From Dehalococcoidia bacterium (GTDB lineage Bacteria > Chloroflexota > Dehalococcoidia > SZUA-161), in contig JACUUS010000150.1 in the NCBI GenBank assembly GCA_014859215.1, positions 1 to 5,610 on the forward strand: 5,610 nucleotides of DNA. The letters run 5' to 3'. The position numbers were made by a program, and so were the translations under genes. The stretch's first letter is position 1. Each line of letters opens with the position of its first letter. Positions 1 through 5,216 of the stretch are shown piece by piece. The notes beneath the pieces are model-generated. The model ran no database searches, was not told the origin of the DNA, and saw only the letters and a list, made by a program, of their open reading frames with translations.

Positions 1-1
1 T

Positions 2-1126
2 TACGACTATGACAGAGCGTACATGGCCTGGAAGAAGACCCTGACAGATTTCCAGTGGGATGAGTACGTCGCGCCGTTCACCTACTCCGCCCTGGTGTTT
101 GACCATCTCGACTACAGGCAGTTGAGATGGCCCGGTCGCGGCGTAAATGCGACTTCACCGTACCAGTTCATCGAACCTGGTCAACGCTTCGACGGAAAGG
201 CAGTCTACGAACCGATGCAGGCCGAGGACTATGATTGGTTCCTGGACGACCCGTCGGACTACATGATCAGAGTACACTTCCCCAAGCTGGCAGGTGTGCT
301 CGCCCCTCTGGGCAAACTCCCGCCCGTACACGGGGTCATCTCCTGGTACCAGGGCATGTTCGAGATGCTCTCGGCGATGGGCGACCCTGAGGTGCTCGCC
401 GCCTTCGAAGCCTTGTCGAGGGCCGCGGCGGAGGCGCGCAAATGGTTCAATTCGTTCCTCGGCTTTGTCGGGGAGATGAAGGACATGGGCTTTCCAACAT
501 TTGTCCTGGCGGTTAGCCACGCACCCTACGATTTCCTGGCCAACTTCCTGCGGGGAACACGCGGGGCGATGGTCGATATGTACAGGAGCCCTGACAAGCT
601 TCTCAAGGCCTGCGAGAAAATCACTCCCTGGATGGTCCAGGCGGGGGTAGACGGCGCTCGAGCTACCGGGCTCCCCGTCGCAGCCATATTCCTGCATAAG
701 GGTTTCGAAGGCATGATGTCCCATGAGCAGTTCAGGACATTCTACTGGCCGACGCTCAAGAAGGTGCTTATGGGCCTGATCGACGAAGGTGTCACACCCT
801 ATGTATACACGGAAGGCAATTACACGGCCCGGCTTGAGACCATACGGGACGTTCCGAGAGGCAAGGTCGTATATCATATCGAGAAAGACCTCTTCAAGGC
901 CAAGGAGGTGCTCGGAAACGTGGCCTGCCTGACCGGAGGTCCCCCGAATTCACTCCTCATAAGCGGAAGTACGGATGACGTCAAAGATTATTGCAGGAAG
1001 CTGGTAGACATCGTCGGCAAGGACGGAGGATTCATCCTGGATGCAGAGGTGCCGTTGATCGATGAGAACCCGCAGAACGTAAAAGTGATGACTGATTTCG
1101 TGATGGAATACGGTGTGTACAGGTAA
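2..1126 (+). CDS. URO-D superfamily corrinoid methyltransferase-like protein, 5'-truncated by window edge
   Basis: This is a member of the uroporphyrinogen decarboxylase (URO-D) superfamily, in the branch linked to cobalamin-dependent methyl transfer rather than haem synthesis. The frame is open from the left edge: codons before the ATG at 23 read YDYDRAY, which fits the conserved region ahead of the AWKKTLTDFQWD segment. The true start therefore lies upstream and perhaps 50-70 residues are missing. Counting from the ATG at 23, family features include the WPGRGV and YQFIEPGQ segments near residues 36-53, the DDPSDYMIR segment near 75-83, the PYVYTEGNY segment at 259-267, VVYHIEK at 282-288 and the NPQNVKVM segment near the C terminus. 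The MtaA/MtbA zinc motif (His-x-Cys-Gly, then a late Cys) is not seen: Tyr262-Thr-Glu264-Gly stands in its place, and the late Cys position is Val or Glu. The downstream activator and pterin methyltransferase genes support a methyl-transfer role. The substrate is unknown. Family assignment is firm; the exact reaction is inference. Confidence 0.88.
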   Translation, partial: YDYDRAYMAWKKTLTDFQWDEYVAPFTYSALVFDHLDYRQLRWPGRGVNATSPYQFIEPGQRFDGKAVYEPMQAEDYDWFLDDPSDYMIRVHFPKLAGVLAPLGKLPPVHGVISWYQGMFEMLSAMGDPEVLAAFEALSRAAAEARKWFNSFLGFVGEMKDMGFPTFVLAVSHAPYDFLANFLRGTRGAMVDMYRSPDKLLKACEKITPWMVQAGVDGARATGLPVAAIFLHKGFEGMMSHEQFRTFYWPTLKKVLMGLIDEGVTPYVYTEGNYTARLETIRDVPRGKVVYHIEKDLFKAKEVLGNVACLTGGPPNSLLISGSTDDVKDYCRKLVDIVGKDGGFILDAEVPLIDENPQNVKVMTDFVMEYGVYR

Positions 1127-1131
1127 AGCCT

Positions 1132-1143
1132 TATAATATATAT
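1132..1143 (+). promoter_or_regulatory. Possible -10 element in an AT-rich island before the activator gene
   Basis: The 48-bp gap after the URO-D-like gene holds TATAATATATAT, which contains a perfect TATAAT at 1132-1137 inside otherwise GC-rich DNA. No convincing -35 hexamer lies 16-18 bp upstream; the bases there (around 1108-1115) read roughly TACGGT. It could be an internal promoter that gives the activator and downstream genes extra expression, or simply AT-rich spacer. The distance from the hexamer to the ATG at 1175 leaves room for a leader of about 30 nt. Confidence 0.25.
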
Positions 1144-1174
1144 TGGCCGTGTCGGGAAAAACCTGGAAACAATA

Positions 1175-3016
1175 ATGACTTACGTAGTGTATTTTGAACC
1201 AGTGGGCCGAGGCGGTCAGTGCAGTGGCGAAAGGTCTATCCTGGACTGTGCCCGTGAGCTGGGCGTAGGCATTGTGAGCCTGTGTGGGGGACAAGGCACC
1301 TGCCATTCCTGCAAAGTTCGCGTCGTGACCGGGAATGTCTCCCCTCCTACAACTGCCGAATACGAAGCCTTTGCAGGGGAAGAGCTGGCCGATGGCTGGC
1401 GGCTTGCTTGCCAGGCCCGTCCGGAAAGCGATTGCCTGGTCACCCTGCCTCCTGCGTCCATGACCACCGTGCAGCGGATGCAGGTTGAAGGACTGGAAGT
1501 GCCTGTGCAGCCGGAGCCTTCCGTCCGCGGCTACCGGCTGCGAATCCCCACCCCCGAGCTTACCGCCGCAAGAGCCGATGCCGACAGCCTGATTGAGACC
1601 CTGAACCGGGTGTACATGATCGATTGCCGCAGCATAGACTACGCAGTCTTGAGGTCCCTCTCCGCCAAGATCAGAGCATTCGAGTGGGAAAGCAACATTT
1701 CCGTACGCGGGAACGAAGTCGTATCGGTCCGGACCAGCGCGAGCCCTGAACTGGGCCTCGCGGTCGATCTGGGAACAACCAAGATCGCTGCTTACCTCGT
1801 CGATTTGAGCGACGGTGCCACGGTAGCTTCCCGCGCAGTAATGAACCCCCAGATTCAGTACGGCGAGGACATCATATCCCGCATAACGGCTGTCATGAGG
1901 TTCCCGGAGAGAGGGGAACAGATGCAGAGCCTTGTGGTCGAGGCCATCAACGAGCTTGCCAGGGAACTGGCCCTCGAATCCGGGGCGACACACGAGGATA
2001 TCGTTGAGGCAGTGATAGCGGGCAATACCGCCATGCACCATCTATTTCTGAGCCTTCCCGTAAGCCAGCTTGCGCTTTCTCCGTTCGTGCCCGCGGCCAG
2101 CCTGTCAATGGACATCAAGGCCCGCGATATCGGCCTGCAAATCGCGCCCGGAGCGTACCTTCACATGCTGCCCAACATCGCCGGATTCGTCGGGTCGGAC
2201 CACATCGCGATGCTTCTCGCGACTGATGCCTGGCAGGCAAAGGGGCCAGTGCTGGCGCTGGACATCGGCACGAATACCGAGGTTTCCCTTGTGGTTGATG
2301 GTCGCATAAGCTCCGTCTCATGCGCATCCGGCCCGGCTTTCGAAGGCTTCCATATCAAACAGGGAATGCGAGCAGCCAGCGGGGCTATTGAACGTGTGAG
2401 GATGGCCGATGACAGCATTCAGCTGCAGACGATAGACGATGCCTACCCGGTCGGAATCTGCGGCTCAGGTATACTGGACGCTATGGCGGAACTTCACCGG
2501 ACGCATATCATCGACGATGGAGGAAGAATGACCGAAGGACATCCCCGGGTGCGCTCCCACGACGATATCAGGGAATTTATCCTCGTCGAGCAACAGGAGA
2601 GGCATGCGGGGGTTGTCATCACGCAGCATGATGTGAGGGAGGTGCAGAAGGCCAAGGCCGCCATCCGCAGCGGCATCGAGGTCCTCCTCGAACACGAAGG
2701 CAAGACTGTCGACGACCTCGAAGAGATCATTATCGCTGGGGCATTCGGTACTTACATCGACGTGTCGAGCGCGATAGATATCGGCATGCTGCCCCCGGCA
2801 CCCGAGGGCCGGTTCCGCCAGGTTGGAAACGCCGCCGGCATGGGAGCGAAAATGGCGCTGATATCACTTGTGAAAAGGGCTGAGGCACAAGACCTCCCTT
2901 CCAGGGTGAAATACATCGAGCTTGCCGGGGTCCCCGGCTTCAACGAGACGTACGTCCAATCAACGTACCTGGGCAGATACAGGATGAAACAGGGGAAGAG
3001 GCAGGAGATTGGCTGA
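1175..3016 (+). CDS. RACo-like corrinoid protein activator: [2Fe-2S] ferredoxin domain plus ASKHA ATPase domain (DUF4445 type)
   Basis: This 613-residue protein matches the reductive activators of corrinoid proteins (the RACo/RamA functional class, with RACo architecture). Such proteins use ATP to return inactive Co(II) corrinoid to Co(I). The N terminus is a plant-type [2Fe-2S] ferredoxin domain with ligands Cys37, Cys43, Cys46 and Cys79 (C-x5-C-x2-C-x32-C). A linker and middle domain occupy about residues 95-190. The ASKHA ATPase domain follows, with phosphate-loop motifs LAVDLGTTK (195-203) and LDIGTNTE (362-369). Other conserved segments are AGNTAMHH (282-289), SCASGPAFEG (382-391), GICGSGI (427-433) and IIIAGAFG (518-525). 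Length is normal for the family. The ATG at 1175 places a weak Shine-Dalgarno-like GGAA (1165-1168) about 6 nt upstream and keeps the whole ferredoxin fold. It lies 48 bp after the URO-D-like gene and overlaps the next gene by 8 bp. The protein is expected to be soluble. Its corrinoid protein partner is not in the window. Confidence 0.93.
   Translation: MTYVVYFEPVGRGGQCSGERSILDCARELGVGIVSLCGGQGTCHSCKVRVVTGNVSPPTTAEYEAFAGEELADGWRLACQARPESDCLVTLPPASMTTVQRMQVEGLEVPVQPEPSVRGYRLRIPTPELTAARADADSLIETLNRVYMIDCRSIDYAVLRSLSAKIRAFEWESNISVRGNEVVSVRTSASPELGLAVDLGTTKIAAYLVDLSDGATVASRAVMNPQIQYGEDIISRITAVMRFPERGEQMQSLVVEAINELARELALESGATHEDIVEAVIAGNTAMHHLFLSLPVSQLALSPFVPAASLSMDIKARDIGLQIAPGAYLHMLPNIAGFVGSDHIAMLLATDAWQAKGPVLALDIGTNTEVSLVVDGRISSVSCASGPAFEGFHIKQGMRAASGAIERVRMADDSIQLQTIDDAYPVGICGSGILDAMAELHRTHIIDDGGRMTEGHPRVRSHDDIREFILVEQQERHAGVVITQHDVREVQKAKAAIRSGIEVLLEHEGKTVDDLEEIIIAGAFGTYIDVSSAIDIGMLPPAPEGRFRQVGNAAGMGAKMALISLVKRAEAQDLPSRVKYIELAGVPGFNETYVQSTYLGRYRMKQGKRQEIG
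2998..3007 (+). promoter_or_regulatory. Ribosome binding site(s) for the TTG start at 3009, inside the end of the activator gene
   Basis: A purine-rich run ahead of the TTG holds GAGG at 2998-3001, 7 nt before the start and so well spaced, and AGGAG at 3003-3007, which is only 1 nt away and too close to act alone. The frame of the downstream gene meets a TGA at 2985-2987 and offers no ATG or GTG before its conserved GERIN motif, so TTG at 3009 is the only reasonable start. The site lies within the activator's last codons, which suggests translational coupling. Confidence 0.6.
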
Positions 3017-3866
3017 GACAAGAGTATCGAGCGCTTCACGCGAGGCGATCATCGGGCGTGACCGGCCGACGCTGCTCATCGGGGAGCGCATCAATCCCGC
3101 CGGGAAGAAAACACTGGCGGAGGCCTTGAAGGCGGGCAACCTGGCCCCGGTCCGCCAAGCCGCGCTCTCGCAGGTCAGCGCGGGCGCGGACATCCTCGAT
3201 GTGAATGTCGGCACTTTCGGCGTCGATGAGGTGGCGCTGCTCCCGCGGGCGGTAGGGGAAATACTCAAGGCGGTCGAGATACCGCTGTGCCTCGACAGTA
3301 ACCGGCCCCAGGCCCTGGAGGCGGCCCTGGCAGTGACACCGGGCAAGCCCATAATCAACTCCGTTACCGGAGAGGAAAGATCTCTCGCGACCGTGCTGCC
3401 GCTGGTCAGGGAATACGGGACGGCGGTCATCGGCCTTGTGCAAGATGACAACGGCATCCCGGATAGCCCCGAAGAGCGCGTGGCAATAGCCCGCAAGATT
3501 GTCGACCGCGCCGTGGAAATGGGAATACCGCGCGAGGACGTCATAATCGACTGCCTGGCGTCGTCTCTGGGCGCGAATACAAGTTCCGGTGCGATCACCC
3601 TTCGGACAATCCAGGGGGTGAGGTCCGAACTGGGCCTCAACATCACGCTGGGGGCAAGCAATATCTCTTTCGGCCTACCCGATCGTGAGTTGCTCAACAG
3701 CGCGTTCGCCACGGCCGCAATTGTGACCGGGGCCACGTGCCTGATCGCAAATGTGTCCTGTGTCCGCCCGTTTGTCCTGGCTGCCGACCTCATACTGGGC
3801 CGCGACAGGCGCGCCAGGCGGTACATCGAGGCCTACCGGGCGCGCCGCCAGCCTCAAGCAGTGTAA
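3009..3866 (+). CDS. Pterin-binding (DHPS/MeTr-like) methyltetrahydrofolate:corrinoid protein methyltransferase
   Basis: This 285-residue TIM-barrel protein of the pterin-binding family resembles AcsE/MeTr and the methyltransferase II of O-demethylase systems. Those enzymes move a methyl group between tetrahydrofolate and a corrinoid protein. The sequence shows LLIGERIN (22-29) at the first strand, GADILDVNVG (59-68), LCLDS (94-98 region, Asp96), IINS with Asn117, IID with Asp181, and LGASNISFG with Asn218. Asn218 matches the Asn that contacts N5 of methyl-THF in AcsE. Classical dihydropteroate synthase (FolP) is less likely because the motifs are of the MeTr type, no folate-synthesis genes are adjacent and the context is corrinoid chemistry. 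It starts with TTG and overlaps the activator gene by 8 bp, so the two are probably translated together. It is slightly longer than AcsE (about 262 residues), mainly through an N-terminal extension of some 20 residues. Direction of methyl transfer cannot be told from sequence. Confidence 0.88.
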   Translation: MAETRVSSASREAIIGRDRPTLLIGERINPAGKKTLAEALKAGNLAPVRQAALSQVSAGADILDVNVGTFGVDEVALLPRAVGEILKAVEIPLCLDSNRPQALEAALAVTPGKPIINSVTGEERSLATVLPLVREYGTAVIGLVQDDNGIPDSPEERVAIARKIVDRAVEMGIPREDVIIDCLASSLGANTSSGAITLRTIQGVRSELGLNITLGASNISFGLPDRELLNSAFATAAIVTGATCLIANVSCVRPFVLAADLILGRDRRARRYIEAYRARRQPQAV

Positions 3867-3892
3867 CTCGTGTGCTTCTCCCAATTCATACC

Positions 3893-3901
3893 AGGCGGTG
3901 A
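3893..3901 (+). promoter_or_regulatory. Ribosome binding site of metF that favours the second of two tandem ATGs
   Basis: AGGCGGTGA differs at one base from the full anti-Shine-Dalgarno complement AGGAGGTGA. It abuts the ATG at 3902 and is directly followed by a second in-frame ATG at 3905. Measured from the AGGCGG core (3893-3898), the spacing is 3 nt to the first ATG and 6 nt to the second, so translation may begin mainly at 3905. The two starts differ by one Met. Confidence 0.6.
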
Positions 3902-4837
3902 ATGATGAGGATTCACGAAGCAATCGCCCGAGATGGTGAGAGCCTGTCCTTCGAGTTCTTTCCCCCCGGCACTCCTGAAGCTGAAGGTGAACTGTTCAAG
4001 ACGATCGACGAGTTGAAGATCTGGGCCCCAACATACGTCTCCGTGACTTATGGGGCCGGCGGCAGCACCCTCACCAACACTATGCATATAGTAAGCCGTG
4101 TCAAGGAGGAAACGGCCATCACGCCCATGCCGCACCTTACGTGTATAGCGCAGACGAGACAGGAAGTAAGGCAAATACTTGACACATACCTGTCGATGGG
4201 TGTTATGAACGTTCTGGCTCTCAGAGGGGACCCGCCGAAAAAGACCATAATCCCGCCGGAGAGCGAAAGATACTGCTATGCCGTCGATCTGGTGAAACTG
4301 GCCCGTTCCATCGACAATGCTTTCTCGGTCAGCGTAGCCGTCTACCCGGAAGGCCATATGGAGGCCTCGAGCTTCGAGCAGGACCTCGAATATACCCGGC
4401 AGAAGATCGAGGCGGGGGCACACTTCGCGATTACCCAGATGTTCTTCGACAACCGTTACTACTACGATTTCATGGATAAGGCAGCGGCAGCGGGCATCAA
4501 GATACCCATAATACCGGGCATTATGCCGGTCACCGATATCGCGAGACTGGCAAGGTTCAGCCGGATGTGCGGCGCCACCCTGCCTGGAGGCCTTGTCCAC
4601 AGAATTGAAGACGCCGCCTCAGCCGAGCACGCCCGCCAGATCGGGCTCGAATTCACCATCACGCAATGCGAAGACCTGCTGGCAAACGGCATTCGCTATT
4701 TCCATTTCTATACCCTTAACCAGTCCGGGCCGGTCACGGCGGTCCTGAGGGCGCTGCGGGCATTCCAGGAGGGCCTCCCGGCCGGACAGGGACTGGCCCG
4801 CCTCGCCAGGGAAAGCCCGAACCCGACCGCTAGCTAG
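3902..4837 (+). CDS. metF: 5,10-methylenetetrahydrofolate reductase, MetF type
   Basis: MetF interconverts 5,10-methylene-THF and 5-methyl-THF with an FAD cofactor in a TIM barrel. The 311-residue length is close to that of the single-domain bacterial enzymes. Diagnostic motifs are SFEFFPP with Glu18 (the catalytic Glu28 of E. coli MetF), VSVTYGAGGS near 46-55, LALRGDPP (105-112, Asp110 equivalent to E. coli Asp120), ITQMFFDN (177-184, Gln179 equivalent to folate-binding Gln183) and PGIMPV (205-210). It begins 35 bp after the pterin methyltransferase gene and is the last gene of the rightward operon. The methyl-THF made or used by its neighbour is its substrate or product, so it links the corrinoid module to the folate C1 pool. 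In methyl catabolism it would run oxidatively, in acetogenesis or methionine supply reductively. No metV-like gene lies next to it, although many anaerobes pair the two. Start may be 3905 (see ribosome binding site). Confidence 0.95.
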   Translation: MMRIHEAIARDGESLSFEFFPPGTPEAEGELFKTIDELKIWAPTYVSVTYGAGGSTLTNTMHIVSRVKEETAITPMPHLTCIAQTRQEVRQILDTYLSMGVMNVLALRGDPPKKTIIPPESERYCYAVDLVKLARSIDNAFSVSVAVYPEGHMEASSFEQDLEYTRQKIEAGAHFAITQMFFDNRYYYDFMDKAAAAGIKIPIIPGIMPVTDIARLARFSRMCGATLPGGLVHRIEDAASAEHARQIGLEFTITQCEDLLANGIRYFHFYTLNQSGPVTAVLRALRAFQEGLPAGQGLARLARESPNPTAS

Positions 4838-4865
4838 AAAGTGCCTGATGGCTGATCACACTTTT
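4838..4865 (+). terminator. Possible weak terminator hairpin directly after metF
   Basis: AAAGTG (4838-4843) pairs with CACTTT (4859-4864), and TGAT (4846-4849) with ATCA (4855-4858), leaving a two-base CC bulge and a GGCTG loop. The 3' arm ends in a run of four T (4862-4865), then C. It sits immediately after the metF stop, where the operon should end. The stem is AT-rich and the T tract is short, so termination strength is uncertain. Confidence 0.4.
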
Positions 4866-5058
4866 CAAGCAGTTGTGCATGCAACGGTGACAAATGAGGA
4901 GGTGGGCGCGATTCACCCAAGAGGGTCTGCCATGAACCACGGCCGTCGCACGGCGAGCGGACGGGTCGGCAGAAGTCAACCGAGGACTCGAACGTATTTC
5001 GGCGGTTGAACACCTCGCCGGGCTGATGCGCTGGCTGAAGGGTTGCGTCCGGCTCGAG

Positions 5059-5076
5059 GGAGCAAAAGGAGCAAAG
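5059..5076. repeat. Imperfect 9-bp tandem repeat
   Basis: GGAGCAAAA (5059-5067) is followed at once by GGAGCAAAG (5068-5076), differing only in the last base. It is a very short two-copy repeat in the intergenic region. It may be chance or slippage, and no function is claimed. Confidence 0.5.
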
Positions 5077-5090
5077 ACATTGTCTGTCTC
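5074..5090 (-). terminator. Possible weak leftward terminator hairpin downstream of sigA
   Basis: Read on the minus strand, GAGACA (5090-5085) and TGTCTT (5079-5074) form a 6-bp stem (one G-T pair) around the loop GACAA. The following bases are T-rich (TTGCTCCTTTTG). It lies about 127 nt past the sigA stop, and no better hairpin with a T tract is visible nearer. The stem is short, so this is only a candidate. Confidence 0.2.
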
Positions 5091-5216
5091 ACCAAGCGCA
5101 CCTGGAATTGCACTTTCAGGGGACGCTCGGTAGCCAATCCTGAGTGGAACAACACGGCTGCCGCTACAGATAGGCTTGTTCAGATATAGTCAATATAGAC
5201 TCGAGGAATCCGCTTC

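Larger units (their letters stand above)
4838..5216. other. 379-bp intergenic region between convergent metF and sigA; no confident gene
   Basis: No tRNA, known riboswitch or long open frame is visible. Two short frames exist. One runs from ATG 4848 to TGA 5007-5009 (53 codons, with a very basic C-terminal half rich in Arg and Gly), but it has no ribosome binding site and its start lies inside the hairpin after metF. The other is open without a start from 4936 to TAG 5131-5133 (65 codons; only internal ATG at 5026). A near-perfect Shine-Dalgarno AGGAGGTG lies at 4897-4904, yet no ATG, GTG or TTG follows at a useful distance. A 9-bp imperfect tandem repeat is at 5059-5076. The picture is of decayed or structural DNA between two operons, not of a working protein gene. 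Confidence 0.6.

Noticed and set aside
155..877. Minus-strand open frame of 240 codons opposite the URO-D-like gene
   Set aside because: Antisense shadow; the plus-strand protein shows conserved family segments throughout.
2..1126. Annotation as true uroporphyrinogen decarboxylase (HemE)
   Set aside because: The HemE N-terminal signature is not visible, the conserved segments match the methyltransferase-associated branch, and the operon concerns corrinoid methyl transfer, not tetrapyrrole synthesis.
950..2041. Minus-strand open frame of 363 codons opposite the URO-D-like and activator genes
   Set aside because: The plus strand carries clear ferredoxin and ASKHA motifs over the same bases. 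The antisense product is His/Cys-rich low-quality sequence with no recognisable domain, as expected of a shadow frame in GC-rich DNA.
2960..3826. Minus-strand open frame of 288 codons opposite the pterin methyltransferase gene
   Set aside because: Ser/Arg/Ala-rich antisense of a conserved gene with intact family motifs on the plus strand; no domain and no ribosome site.
3009..3866. Annotation as dihydropteroate synthase (FolP)
   Set aside because: The LLIGERIN, LCLDS and LGASNISFG motifs fit the methyl-THF:corrinoid methyltransferase branch, and the neighbours are corrinoid and folate C1 genes, not folate synthesis genes.
3854..4600. Minus-strand open frame of 248 codons opposite metF
   Set aside because: It lies wholly against the strongly conserved MetF coding sequence and shows no family resemblance.
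4990..5000. Minus-strand GTTCGAGTC resembling a tRNA T-loop
   Set aside because: The flanking five-base arms do not pair, and no anticodon arm or acceptor stem can be built around it.
5176..5201. Promoter-like TTG/TATAG elements and the ATATAG direct repeat with an AGTC...GACT dyad beyond the sigA stop
   Set aside because: Hexamer spacing is wrong (about 12 bp) on the plus strand, and on the minus strand the -10 match is poor with a 15-bp spacer. No gene would be served on either strand, and the dyad arms are only 4 bp.
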